Shown: positions 7,771-17,995, counted from the first letter of the stretch. The stretch: 64,000 nt of DNA from RUG563 sp045589355 (GCA_045589355.1 JAZNOW010000069.1:124001-188000), one strand, 5' to 3'. A program made the numbers and translations. Notes: generated by a model from the letters alone, not told the origin.

Positions 7771-9297
7771 TTATTCTGTTTTCTCGGTTACCGCTTCCAC
7801 CACGGAATAAAACGCCAGCTTGGCCTGCATATCCTTATCAAACAGCAGGGGGTATTTTTCGCTTCGCCAGCTGCGGTCGTCCGTCAGGCCCCACACCTGA
7901 ACCGCTTCCATCTGATCCTGATATTCCATAAACAGCTGGAACAGTTCCTTATAGTAATCTGCCTGCTGACGGTGGTACTGCCGGGTATTTTCCGCAATGC
8001 CCACGTCCAGTTCGCTCACACGCAGTTTCAGGCCCTTCTTGGCAATACGGTCCATGGCCAGCTTCACCCGGCTGATATGGGGATCGCCCACCGAATAGTG
8101 GCCCTGGAAACCATAGCCGTCGATGGTGCCGTCAGCCATCAGGCTGTCCAGCAGCGTGCAAATACCGGTCAGTTTGGGTTCATTGGGGGTGTTATAGTCG
8201 TTATAGTAGAGCAGAACGCCATCCGCGGCATATTTTCTGGCATATTCAAACGCACGGTTGACGAAATCCTGCCCCACCACTTTGGTCCAGTTGGATTCCC
8301 GCAATGCTCCCGTGCCGTCTGATACCGCTTCGTTCACCACGTCCCAGGAGACGATCACGCCGGGCCACTGCTTTTCCGTTTCCTCCAGCACCTGGCGGAT
8401 ATAGTTTTCCATACGGGCCAGCATCACTTCCCGGCTCACATAGGGCTTGGTGGTATCATATCCTTCATGGAAGAAGGCTTCCGGCGTCTGGCTGTGCCAT
8501 ACCAGCACATGGCCGTGCACCTTGATGCCGTTTTTCTGGCAGTAATCCAGCATGGGCTTGGCAGAGGCGAACTTCACGGCCACCGCCGTTTCGTCTTCCT
8601 GCGCCAGTTTCTTGCTGGCCGTCACGTCCAGCACGCTGTCCGGCTTCAGTTCGTTTTCATGGGTGAAAATATTGTACTGGCCGGCAAAGAAATCCACCTG
8701 GGCCTTATCCCGCATCTGCATGCCGTTGACGCAGCTGCCCACGTCGAAATAGGGGGCATACACTTCCTTCAGGGAAGGCAGATCCCCTTCAAAATGCAAT
8801 TCCACCGGCTCGATCATGAAATCACGGATCATGAAATCAATATCTCCATACCCCACCGTTTCCACATACAGGGTATACTTTTCGTACGCATCGGGGGTGT
8901 ATTCGCCGGAGATGGTGGTCCAGGGCCCCTGTTTGGCCGTGGCACGGGCCAGGTTCTCGTAGGTTTCCACACCGTCTTTGGTATGGGCCACGGATACCAT
9001 GAACTCAACGCTCTGCGCAGCACACTGCTGCACATCCACGGAGAAACGGTACTTCACGCCGGCCTGCAGGGGAAAATCCCGGCCGGGGGAATTCCAGGAG
9101 GCAGTGCGCCCCCGCACTTCCACCACATACCCCAGCCGCCGCAATTCCATCGTATCCTCCGCGCTGCGGGTATACCAGCCATCCAGCCCCATGGTGAAAT
9201 CGGAATAATAGCCGGTGAAAGGCTTTTCTTCTTCCGCCAGGCTCACCGCAGGCAAAAGCATTGCCAGCATCAGCAAAACCGCCACAAACCGTTTCAT
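7771..9297 (-). CDS. Secreted endo-1,4-beta-xylanase, CBM22-like module plus GH10
   Basis: A 508-residue secreted enzyme. Residues 1-21 are a signal peptide (cut near SLA-EEE). Residues about 25-165 resemble a CBM22 xylan-binding module (VRGRTASWNSPGRDF, KYRFSVDVQ). Residues about 175-505 are the GH10 barrel: NIFTHENELKPD, HGHVLVWHSQTPEAF, acid/base Glu323 in WDVVNEA, the nucleophile Glu429 in RVSELDVG, and WGLTDDRSWR near the end. It hydrolyses internal xylan bonds outside the cell. The start at 9297 is chosen because the signal peptide begins there and a GAAAGAGGG stretch precedes it. It has its own promoter and terminator, so it seems monocistronic. Confidence 0.95.
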   Translation of the reverse strand: MKRFVAVLLMLAMLLPAVSLAEEEKPFTGYYSDFTMGLDGWYTRSAEDTMELRRLGYVVEVRGRTASWNSPGRDFPLQAGVKYRFSVDVQQCAAQSVEFMVSVAHTKDGVETYENLARATAKQGPWTTISGEYTPDAYEKYTLYVETVGYGDIDFMIRDFMIEPVELHFEGDLPSLKEVYAPYFDVGSCVNGMQMRDKAQVDFFAGQYNIFTHENELKPDSVLDVTASKKLAQEDETAVAVKFASAKPMLDYCQKNGIKVHGHVLVWHSQTPEAFFHEGYDTTKPYVSREVMLARMENYIRQVLEETEKQWPGVIVSWDVVNEAVSDGTGALRESNWTKVVGQDFVNRAFEYARKYAADGVLLYYNDYNTPNEPKLTGICTLLDSLMADGTIDGYGFQGHYSVGDPHISRVKLAMDRIAKKGLKLRVSELDVGIAENTRQYHRQQADYYKELFQLFMEYQDQMEAVQVWGLTDDRSWRSEKYPLLFDKDMQAKLAFYSVVEAVTEKTE

Positions 9298-9337
9298 GAA
9301 AAAACGACCCTCTTTCTTCCAGTTTTTCTCTGTATTC

Positions 9338-9366
9338 ATTATACAGCCTGCACCGGCCCCTGTCAT
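9338..9366 (-). promoter_or_regulatory. Sigma-A type promoter of xylanase gene
   Basis: Reading the minus strand, ATGACA (9366-9361) and TATAAT (9343-9338) are 17 bases apart, about 40 bases before the xylanase start codon. Confidence 0.6.
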
Positions 9367-9412
9367 GTATGTTTTTTGTCTCTTTTCGGCCAAATATTGC
9401 GATGTTTCCCCG

Positions 9413-10822
9413 TTACGGGAAATTCAGGTACCGGCTCATCACATAGCCCGTCTGATCCTTGTATTTCACCATGGTCCACCCTTCTCCCCGGAGCATCACT
9501 TCCACCTTGGCGCCGGAAGAAAGCGTACGCAGGGCATCCGCTTCCTTATTGGGTTTTTCCCGCATTCGCACACTGGCATTGGTGCGCACGATGATGCCGG
9601 TGCCCTCCAAAGGCTCCAGCGCCCCTTCCCCGTTCCATACGGTAATGACGCGGCCGTTTTCCAACCGGCACAGGAAGCGGTCGTGGTTATCCCATTCGAT
9701 ATCGTAATCGGCGCTGACGCCGATCACCGTCATTTCCGTTCCCACAGGCAGCGGATCGCCCGTCCATGTGCTGCGGTATTGGCTGCCGCCGTTCCCGGCA
9801 TACACCGTTTCTTTCAGCCGCACCTTCACGCAGCCGTTCTTTACCGGCGCATCGTCAAACACCAGGTATTCCATCATGGCGCTGCCGGTGATCTTTTCGC
9901 TTTTCTCCATCCCGGTCACATAAACCGCTGCCCATTCTTCCGTGTGGCAGGGCACCTGCACCCGGGCGCCGGAAAAAAGCTTGACCGCTACGCCGCTGTC
10001 CTTATCCGCATCCCAGCGTACATTCAGGCGGTTCAGCACTTTGGAAGAACTCACCGTGGCATAGCGGATGGTATGGTCGCCGGAAGATGTGAGAAAACGG
10101 TTTTCAATAAAACCGCCGCCGGCCAGCTGGGCCCAGCCATCCAGCCTGCGCAGCACCGTCACTTCCTGGCCATCTTTCACCACCCAGGGATCTTCGTCGG
10201 AATAGCCGGTGGCTGAGCCGCTGACGGCAAGGGAGAAACCGTCCGTATACACCCGGCATGTTTCCAGGCCCTCCAGCCCATACTCGGCATCATGCATTTT
10301 GCTTCTGGGAACAGGGGCAAAGTGCTTCAGCTTTTCCTTGGCGATAAAGCCGTCCCCATGCCAGCCTTCCACAAAATAGTCATCCCCGAATTCGCCGCAC
10401 ACCCTTAGCAGAGTACCTTTGGCATGAGTGGCCGAAAGGTGCTTGTGGGCGGGTGATGTGTAAAGCGGCGCTTCGTCCTCGATCACTTCCGCCACAAACA
10501 CATGGCTGGGATACACGTCTTCCGCTTCGGCAGGCAGATGCCAATAATCTTCCTTCCATCCGTCCTGCGCCTTTTCCTGATCCACCCACACCGTCACATC
10601 CCGGGTTAGCCAGCAGGAATAGCGGCCGTTTTCATCTTCCAGAGACAGGCTGGTCACATAGCCGTTGTACAGCATGCCCGCCTGCTTTGTTCCTGTGCTT
10701 TCCGCATACACCACGGCGCCCTTTCCGCCGGTATTCACGTTCAGTTCGTTGTACCCCGCCCGGGCCGGCCGGGCCATGATCGCCATCAGTACCACCAGCA
10801 GCAGAAATGCTGTTTTCTTCAT
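9413..10822 (-). CDS. Secreted protein with C-terminal bacterial SH3 domain
   Basis: A 469-residue exported protein. The first 22 residues are a signal peptide (MKKTAFLLLVVLMAIMARPA, cleavage near ARA-GYN). The last 65 residues form an SH3_3-type domain (IIVRTNASVRMREKPNKEAD, GEGWTMVKYKDQTGYV). Earlier stretches with ALYTSPA, VYTDGFSLAV and DGWAQLAGG look like divergent SH3-like repeats, so the whole protein may be a string of such domains. Bacterial SH3 domains bind cell-wall peptides or polysaccharide, so a wall-associated role is likely, but no enzyme domain is seen. A GGAAGGAAA Shine-Dalgarno supports the start at 10822. Confidence 0.7.
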   Translation of the reverse strand: MKKTAFLLLVVLMAIMARPARAGYNELNVNTGGKGAVVYAESTGTKQAGMLYNGYVTSLSLEDENGRYSCWLTRDVTVWVDQEKAQDGWKEDYWHLPAEAEDVYPSHVFVAEVIEDEAPLYTSPAHKHLSATHAKGTLLRVCGEFGDDYFVEGWHGDGFIAKEKLKHFAPVPRSKMHDAEYGLEGLETCRVYTDGFSLAVSGSATGYSDEDPWVVKDGQEVTVLRRLDGWAQLAGGGFIENRFLTSSGDHTIRYATVSSSKVLNRLNVRWDADKDSGVAVKLFSGARVQVPCHTEEWAAVYVTGMEKSEKITGSAMMEYLVFDDAPVKNGCVKVRLKETVYAGNGGSQYRSTWTGDPLPVGTEMTVIGVSADYDIEWDNHDRFLCRLENGRVITVWNGEGALEPLEGTGIIVRTNASVRMREKPNKEADALRTLSSGAKVEVMLRGEGWTMVKYKDQTGYVMSRYLNFP

Positions 10823-10948
10823 TTTATTTCCTTCCTTTCCAAGGCTTTCACCTATAGAACGCACCAGCTTGCCTTTTTGTTACAATCCTTTGAAAATAAC
10901 TACACAGAAATTTCGATTTTCCTATCAAAAAAATGTATTTGTACCCCC

Positions 10949-10977
10949 TTGTGAAAACACTGCCAAGCGGATATAAT
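10949..10977 (+). promoter_or_regulatory. Promoter of pgi
   Basis: TTGTGA (10949-10954) and TATAAT (10972-10977) are 17 bases apart, 56 bases before the pgi start codon. Confidence 0.65.
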
Positions 10978-11032
10978 AAGGAATGGCATTTTGCCATACC
11001 AATGGAAAAATAAAGCAAGGAGCGTATTTCTT

Positions 11033-12370
11033 ATGGCCATGAATTTGAAAATGACCGGTGTGAAGGGCTTCATCGAACAGCGCGAACTGGACAACATCAA
11101 ACCTATTCTGGATACCGTCAACGATCAGCTGGTTTCCCTCAAGGGCGCCGGCAACGATTTCCTCGGCTGGCTGGACCTGCCCGTCAATTACGACAAGGAA
11201 GAATTCGTCCGCATTCAGAAGGCTGCCGAAAAGATCCAGAAGGACAGCGACGTGCTGGTGGTCATCGGCATCGGCGGTTCTTACCTGGGTGCCCGCGCCG
11301 CCATCGAATTCTGCAAGGGCCAGATGTTCAACGGCATCCGTGAAAAGGGCATCCCGGAAATCTATTTCGCCGGCAATAACATTTCTTCCTCTTATCTGAA
11401 CGATATCGTGAAGATCATCGGCGACCGGGATTTCTCCGTGAACATCATTTCCAAGTCCGGCACCACCACCGAACCCGCCATTGCTTTCCGCATGTTCAAA
11501 AAGATGCTGGAAGAAAAGTATGGCAAGGAAGGCGCCAAGGGCCGCATCTATGCCACCACCGACAAAGCCCGCGGCGCCCTGAAGAACCTGTGCAACGCCG
11601 AAGGCTACGAAACCTTCGTGGTTCCGGACGATGTGGGCGGCCGCTTCTCCGTGCTGACGGCTGTGGGTCTTTTGCCCATCGCCGCTGCCGGCATCAACAT
11701 TGAAGAAATGATGAAGGGCGCTCAGGAAGCCCGCATCGCCTGCCAGGCAGATACCATGGAACAGAATCCTGCCTACCAGTATGCCGCCCTGCGCAACATC
11801 CTCTACCGTAAGGGCAAGAACACCGAAATTCTGGTGAACTACGAGCCCGCCCTCACCATGATGGGCGAATGGTTCAAGCAGCTCTACGCCGAAAGCGAAG
11901 GCAAGGACCAGAAGGGCATCTTCCCCACCGCCGCCAACTTCTCCACCGACCTGCACTCCATCGGCCAGTTCATCCAGGACGGCACCGGCAACCTCTTCGA
12001 AACCGTGATCTGGGTGAACGAACCCCGCTCCGAAGTGTACATCGAAGAAGCGGCGGAAGATATTGACGGCCTCAACTACCTGGCCGGCAAGTCCGTTCAG
12101 TTTGTCAACTCCAAGGCCTACCAGGGCACCCTGATGGCCCACATGGACGGCGGCACTCCCAACATCATTCTGGAGATTGACGCTGCCGATGCTTATCACT
12201 TCGGTTACCTGGTGTACTTCTTCGAAAAGGCCTGCGGCCTCTCCGGCTATATGCTGGGCGTAAACCCCTTCGACCAGCCCGGCGTGGAAGCTTACAAGAA
12301 GAACATGTTCGCCCTGCTGGGCAAGCCCGGTTTTGAAGCCCGTAAGGCCGAACTGGAAGCCCGCCTGTAA
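11033..12370 (+). CDS. pgi: Glucose-6-phosphate isomerase
   Basis: A 445-residue cytoplasmic enzyme of the short Gram-positive type that interconverts glucose-6-phosphate and fructose-6-phosphate in glycolysis. Visible family motifs are IGGSYLGARAAIEF near residue 80 and SKSGTTTEPAIAFR near 145, which bind the sugar phosphate, and the C-terminal AYQGTLMAHMDGG and GLSGYMLGVNPFDQPGVE. The frame is open above the chosen start, but AAGGAG lies 11 bases before the ATG at 11033. Codon use is strongly biased to GC-ending codons with frequent AAG, as expected for a highly expressed gene. It is flanked by its own promoter and a terminator. Confidence 0.97.
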   Translation: MAMNLKMTGVKGFIEQRELDNIKPILDTVNDQLVSLKGAGNDFLGWLDLPVNYDKEEFVRIQKAAEKIQKDSDVLVVIGIGGSYLGARAAIEFCKGQMFNGIREKGIPEIYFAGNNISSSYLNDIVKIIGDRDFSVNIISKSGTTTEPAIAFRMFKKMLEEKYGKEGAKGRIYATTDKARGALKNLCNAEGYETFVVPDDVGGRFSVLTAVGLLPIAAAGINIEEMMKGAQEARIACQADTMEQNPAYQYAALRNILYRKGKNTEILVNYEPALTMMGEWFKQLYAESEGKDQKGIFPTAANFSTDLHSIGQFIQDGTGNLFETVIWVNEPRSEVYIEEAAEDIDGLNYLAGKSVQFVNSKAYQGTLMAHMDGGTPNIILEIDAADAYHFGYLVYFFEKACGLSGYMLGVNPFDQPGVEAYKKNMFALLGKPGFEARKAELEARL

Positions 12371-12389
12371 AACCGGCGAACGGAGGTGC

Positions 12390-12477
12390 GCTAAAGCACT
12401 CCTCCATTCGAAACATCACATTTACTGTAAAAATGGGTTTGCGGCCTCATAAATGAAGCTGCAAACCCTATTTTTAC
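12390..12477 (+). terminator. Terminator region after pgi
   Basis: Two hairpins follow pgi. The first is GGAGGTGC...GCACTCCTCC. The second is larger, with GTAAAAATGGGTTTGC (12427-12442) pairing with GCAAACCC-T-ATTTTTAC (12461-12477). The A-rich/T-rich ends make it usable in both directions. Confidence 0.65.
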
Positions 12478-12625
12478 GGCCGTAAATTGATATAGGAAGC
12501 GCCATGGGCGCTCCTCGCAGGAGCGAAGCCCCTGCTGCGGATGATACATGAAGGGGCACACCCCTTCATACTTCCCCAAATCCTTCATCGCCGTTCTTTA
12601 TTTCAATCCGGACAAGGAGGCTTCC

Positions 12626-13639
12626 ATGGAAACTGCCCGGCTCATTTTGCGCCCCTACACCCCGGAGGATTTTTCTGCCCTGCACCGCATCTTTTCCGAT
12701 CCGGAAACCATGCGCTATTATCCTGCCCCTTTTTCGGAAGAGAAAACCCGGCAGTGGATCCAGCGGAACATCCGCCGCTATCAGGAAGACGGCTTTGGCC
12801 TGTGGGCCGTGGCGCTGAAAGCAACCGGTCAATTGATCGGCGATTGCGGCATCACCCTGCAGCCCATCCACGGGCAGATGCTGCCGGAGATCGGCTATCA
12901 CCTGCACCCGGATTTTCAGGGAAAAGGCTACGCCACCGAAGCCGCGCGCTTTTGCGTTCAGCTTTCCTTTGATCATTTTCACTTCCCCGCTGTTTACTGC
13001 TACATGAAGCACGACAACTGGCCCTCCATGGGTGTGGCCGGCCGGCTGGGCATGGTACTGACGGACATCTACCCGGACCCGGCGAACCAATTTACCCGGG
13101 TGTTCCGGCTGCAAAGGGAAACAAAAGCCACCGGCAGCATGCTGGCAAAAACCGCCAAAGAGCTGGCCCTTTCCCCCCTCCACGGTTTTGTGGACGGAAC
13201 GGAAAGCAACCTTCAGCCCCTGGTGCAGCATTTCCGCCGCTGGGATGTGCACAAAGCAGACAGGCTGTGGTGCGCGGCGTTTGTCTATCATTCCTGCATC
13301 ACCGCCGGCTTCCAGCTGCCCTTTTCCCCTGATGAATGCACGGTTTGCAGCCTGGCCGGAGTGCCCGCATGGGAAGAGCTGGCGCAAAAGGATCCCCGCA
13401 TCGGTTATTATCCCCAAAGCAATTTTCAACCTCTGCCCGGGGACATTGTCCTTTATGACCATGTGTTCTGCGATCAGCCCCACGATCATATCGGCATTGT
13501 CATCGAAAATCATCCCGACCATATCCTCGCCGCAGAAGGGAACATCGAAAGCACCAACACCTCCGGCCTCATCACGCGGCAAAAGGATCACCACATCCGC
13601 TGCTATATCCGTCTGCCGGAAAACTACAGCTGGCGGTAA
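12626..13639 (+). CDS. GNAT acetyltransferase fused to CHAP/NlpC-like amidohydrolase domain
   Basis: A 337-residue two-domain protein. Residues 1-165 form a RimJ/RimL-type GNAT domain (TARLILRPYTPEDFSALHRI, then GYHLHPDFQGKGYATEAARF, the acetyl-CoA loop). Residues about 170-337 resemble a CHAP or NlpC/P60-like cysteine amidohydrolase: Cys in DRLWCAAFVYHSC, LPGDIVLYDH, and His in HDHIGIVIEN followed by ILAAEGN. No signal peptide is present, so it seems cytoplasmic. GNAT domains acetylate amines; CHAP domains cut peptides or amides. I infer a resistance or small-molecule/peptide-modifying role. A strong AAGGAGG precedes the ATG at 12626, well below a few upstream in-frame codons. See findings. 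Confidence 0.7.
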   Translation: METARLILRPYTPEDFSALHRIFSDPETMRYYPAPFSEEKTRQWIQRNIRRYQEDGFGLWAVALKATGQLIGDCGITLQPIHGQMLPEIGYHLHPDFQGKGYATEAARFCVQLSFDHFHFPAVYCYMKHDNWPSMGVAGRLGMVLTDIYPDPANQFTRVFRLQRETKATGSMLAKTAKELALSPLHGFVDGTESNLQPLVQHFRRWDVHKADRLWCAAFVYHSCITAGFQLPFSPDECTVCSLAGVPAWEELAQKDPRIGYYPQSNFQPLPGDIVLYDHVFCDQPHDHIGIVIENHPDHILAAEGNIESTNTSGLITRQKDHHIRCYIRLPENYSWR

Positions 13640-13829
13640 CAAAAAAAGACGTGCCTGCAGTGAGGATGATGTAAAGGAAGGTGTTCTCCTTCATGATGAC
13701 AGTAAGTGTTGCCGATCACGTTGCTTATGCTTTCTTTGTTCTATGATAGCATGAGTACGATAAACTTGAATTTGAATAACTGTTCGAAAAACTTGTATTA
13801 ACATAACTCAATCCTCTTTGTCAAACGCA

Positions 13830-13858
13830 TTGACAAGCAATGTAAAACACGATATACT
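13830..13858 (+). promoter_or_regulatory. Consensus promoter of ktrBA
   Basis: TTGACA (13830-13835) and TATACT (13853-13858) are 17 bases apart. Transcription would start near 13865, giving a leader of about 120 bases before ktrB. Confidence 0.8.
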
Positions 13859-13881
13859 TATCAAAACGAATATTTACGAAA

Positions 13882-13916
13882 GGGAACCAGCTGACTGCAG
13901 AGGCCACTGGTTCCCT
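13882..13916 (+). promoter_or_regulatory. Leader hairpin before ktrB
   Basis: GGGAACCAG pairs perfectly with CTGGTTCCC around a 16-base loop, about 70 bases before the ktrB start. There is no T-run directly after it, so it is probably a control or stability element rather than a terminator. Confidence 0.45.
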
Positions 13917-13986
13917 TATGCCTTTAGGGCAAAAAAGCTGGATTTGCCGGAATTGAAATCCAATTACAATAACAAGGGTGTTGTTT

Positions 13987-15342
13987 ATGAAAAAGAAATT
14001 CTCCCTCTCCACAACACATATGATTATGCTAAGTTTTCTGGTGGTGATTCTTGTTGGAAGCCTGCTGCTATCCCTGCCAATCAGTTCTGCAAGCGGTAAA
14101 GCAATCCCCTATTTGGATGCCTTGTTTACAGCCACAACAGCCACCTGCGTAACTGGGTTGGTAACACTTCCCACAGTAACAACATGGAGTATGTTCGGGC
14201 ATGTGATTATCTTGGTACTGATCCAGGTGGGTGGTTTAGGCGTTATTACGATTATGTCTGCACTAATGATTCTGTTGCAAAAGCGGATGGGGATCAATAA
14301 CCGACTTTTACTACAGGATGCATTTAATCTGAACAGCCTTTCCGGTATTGTACGCTTCGTTAAGCGAGTGCTTCTGGGATCCCTCTTGGTGGAGGGAATC
14401 GGCGCATTGCTTTACATGATCGTATTTGTCCCTGAGTATGGTCTGAGAGGTGTCTGGATATCCATATTTACATCCATCTCAGCCTTTTGCAATGCCGGTA
14501 TTGATATCATTGCAGAGAACAGCTTGTGCAACTATGCAACAAATCCCCTCATTAACGCCGTTACCAGCCTGCTGATTATCTTAGGTGGCATCGGATATAT
14601 TGTGTGGTGGGATATGATGGGTCTTGGCAAAAGAACTGCCATAAAGAAACACAAGTGTTTCCAAACTCTCTCCCTGCATAGCAAAATTGCTATTGTAACA
14701 ACTTTGATTCTGATTCTTGGCGGCGGAATACTGATCTTCCTGTTTGAGTATGATAATCCGCTAACCATTGGAAACCTGTCTGTTTTCGATAAAATCCAAG
14801 TCTCTCTGTTCCAGTCGGTTACTACAAGAACGGCCGGTTTTGCAACTGTACCGCAGCAAAATCTGACTAATGCTTCCTCCATCCTTTGTCTGTTGCTCAT
14901 GTTTATTGGCGGTTCTCCTGTTGGTACTGCTGGCGGTATTAAAACGGTGACCGTTGCTGTTTTAGTGGTATCGGCGATTGCAACGGTTCAGAACAAGCAG
15001 GATGTATCTATGTTTAGTCGCAATATTTCAAAGCAGATGGTTAACAAGGCAGTGGCTGTTACCTTGATGTCCTTTTCTATTATGATCACATCCACAATTC
15101 TGCTTTCTGCTGTTTCCAATGCCGATGTCCTGGATATCCTTTTCGAAACCGTCAGTGCTACCGGAACAGTGGGTTTGACTCGGGATATGACACCATATCT
15201 AAATACCGCAGGGAAAATGATTATCATCGGAACCATGTATCTTGGCAGAGTAGGGCCAATTTCTCTGGCACTTGCATTGAATTCCAGAAAGAAGCATCAG
15301 AACATCATCAAAAATCCCACAGAAGAAATTAGTGTCGGTTAA
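13987..15342 (+). CDS. ktrB: Potassium uptake protein KtrB/TrkH family, ion-conducting subunit
   Basis: A 451-residue integral membrane protein with the four-fold pore-loop pattern of TrkH/KtrB: ATTATCVTGLVTL, ISAFCNAGIDI, SVTTRTAGFAT, and ETVSATGTVGLT, each with the filter glycine. It forms the K+ (usually K+/Na+) channel-like pore in the membrane and works with the regulatory subunit KtrA, encoded next. AAGGG eight bases before the ATG at 13987 favours this start over an in-frame GTG three codons earlier. Codon use is more AT-rich than in the neighbours, suggesting a different origin for this pair. Confidence 0.94.
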   Translation: MKKKFSLSTTHMIMLSFLVVILVGSLLLSLPISSASGKAIPYLDALFTATTATCVTGLVTLPTVTTWSMFGHVIILVLIQVGGLGVITIMSALMILLQKRMGINNRLLLQDAFNLNSLSGIVRFVKRVLLGSLLVEGIGALLYMIVFVPEYGLRGVWISIFTSISAFCNAGIDIIAENSLCNYATNPLINAVTSLLIILGGIGYIVWWDMMGLGKRTAIKKHKCFQTLSLHSKIAIVTTLILILGGGILIFLFEYDNPLTIGNLSVFDKIQVSLFQSVTTRTAGFATVPQQNLTNASSILCLLLMFIGGSPVGTAGGIKTVTVAVLVVSAIATVQNKQDVSMFSRNISKQMVNKAVAVTLMSFSIMITSTILLSAVSNADVLDILFETVSATGTVGLTRDMTPYLNTAGKMIIIGTMYLGRVGPISLALALNSRKKHQNIIKNPTEEISVG

Positions 15343-15354
15343 AGGAGCGTTGAT

Positions 15355-16005
15355 TTGACTATGAAAAAGACATATGCCGTATTTGGTCTGGGCCGGTATG
15401 GTATTGCCGTAGCCCGTGAACTCGTCAGTAACGGCGTGGAAGTAATTGCTGTGGACTCCGATGAAAGGATTGTGAATGCAGCCGCAGACGAACTGCCGAT
15501 CTGCAAATGTGCTGATGTTACAGATCCCGAAGTCATCCGGCAGTTGGGCATTTCCAATGTGGATGTGGTAATCATTGCAATGGCCAACAACCTGGAGGCC
15601 AGTGTTATGGCGGTAACCCTCTGCAAGGAGATCGGTGTAAAGAGTGTAATTGCCAAGAGTGCCAATGAAATGCATCAGAAGATTCTCATTCGTGTTGGCG
15701 CGGACACGGTTGTGTTCCCAGAGAACGAATCTGGTATCCGTTTGGCTAAAAATTTGCTCAGTTCCGGTTTTGTGGACATGGTTTCCCTGGCAAAAAATGT
15801 ATCGATGATAGAACTGGATGTAAAACCGGAGTGGTTCAATAAAAACCTGATCGAGTTGAATCTGCGCAAAAAATTTTCCATCAATGTAGTGGCTATTCAC
15901 AAAGGAGAATCTGTCAGCGTGGATATTGATCCCCATACACCGCTGCAAGCAGATGATAAGCTGATTGTGATTGCGAATACGGAGAAACTGTCAAAATTGA
16001 TTTAA
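15355..16005 (+). CDS. ktrA: Potassium uptake regulator KtrA/TrkA family (RCK domains)
   Basis: A 216-residue cytosolic protein. Residues about 5-125 form the RCK_N Rossmann domain (YAVFGLGRYGIAVA, acidic VDSDER); residues about 135-216 form the RCK_C domain (MIELDVKPEWFNKN, HTPLQADDKLIVIANTEKL). KtrA octamers bind ATP/ADP, and often c-di-AMP, and gate KtrB. AAAGGAG overlaps the ktrB stop codon; it is seven bases from a TTG at 15355 and thirteen from the ATG at 15361, so TTG may be the true start. The two genes clearly form an operon. Confidence 0.93.
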   Translation: MTMKKTYAVFGLGRYGIAVARELVSNGVEVIAVDSDERIVNAAADELPICKCADVTDPEVIRQLGISNVDVVIIAMANNLEASVMAVTLCKEIGVKSVIAKSANEMHQKILIRVGADTVVFPENESGIRLAKNLLSSGFVDMVSLAKNVSMIELDVKPEWFNKNLIELNLRKKFSINVVAIHKGESVSVDIDPHTPLQADDKLIVIANTEKLSKLI

Positions 16006-16185
16006 TCGTAGAGATGCTATGATTCAGGCAAGGCAACGTCGAAGCAGCAATCATCCATCATAATAAAATAAATTGACAAATTCAGATTTGTTGATCAAAC
16101 AAAAAAGTAAATTCCGTTCATTTCAGAAAGGCGCAATTATTCGCACCGCTCCGGTGCATTGCGTTTGTTGGGCCGCATAAGCAAA
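16006..16185. other. Intergenic region after ktrA
   Basis: About 180 AT-rich bases without a gene. A nested hairpin at about 16132-16168 pairs CGCAAT with ATTGCG outside GCACCG/CGGTGC. I recognise no RNA family. Confidence 0.4.
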
Positions 16186-16218
16186 CGAGCATCCAAACGC
16201 TGGATGCTCGTTTTTTTT
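16186..16218 (+). terminator. Strong intrinsic terminator after ktrBA
   Basis: CGAGCATCCA (16186-16195) pairs perfectly with TGGATGCTCG (16201-16210), followed by eight T residues. Confidence 0.92.
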
Positions 16219-16278
16219 CGTTGGGGGATCAATTCATCCTTAAGAACTCTCCCACCACGACACGTCTTTTTTGTTTGA

Positions 16279-17784
<1,506 letters not shown>

Positions 17785-17805
17785 TTTTTGTTGTCCCCTT
17801 TCCGT

Positions 17806-17835
17806 AAAAAAAATAGCCGCCTCTTTCAGGCAGCT
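17806..17835 (-). terminator. Expression-platform terminator of glycine riboswitch
   Basis: On the minus strand AGCTGCCT pairs with AGGCGGCT (one G-U pair) around GAAAG, followed by ATTTTTTTT. It lies between the aptamer and the symporter start, so binding of glycine would be expected to set read-through. Confidence 0.8.
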
Positions 17836-17884
17836 CCGGGGGACCGATGCAGACGCATGATGCATAAAGAATGCATGTTTGGTA

Positions 17885-17995
17885 GCCTGCTCCGTCCTTT
17901 TGCCTGAGAGATTCCACCGGCCATACAGCCGGCTTTGCACCTTCGGCACTCGCATCAGCGAGATTCTCCGGAGTTCCCTCCACCTGCAGTTTTTT
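17885..17995 (-). ncRNA. Glycine riboswitch, apparently a single aptamer
   Basis: The minus strand carries the glycine aptamer landmarks in order: GGAGAATCTC, GAGTGCCGAAGGTGCAAA, GGTGGAATCTCTCAGG and CAAAAGGACGGAG. Only one full aptamer is seen between the promoter and the terminator hairpin, where many family members have two. The aptamer controls the amino-acid symporter directly downstream. Confidence 0.9.

Larger units (their letters stand above)
13642..13986. other. AT-rich intergenic region before ktrB
   Basis: About 340 bases with clearly lower GC than the preceding genes. It contains the ktrAB promoter and a leader hairpin. I see no coding sequence and no match to a riboswitch class that I can recognise. 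Confidence 0.5.
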
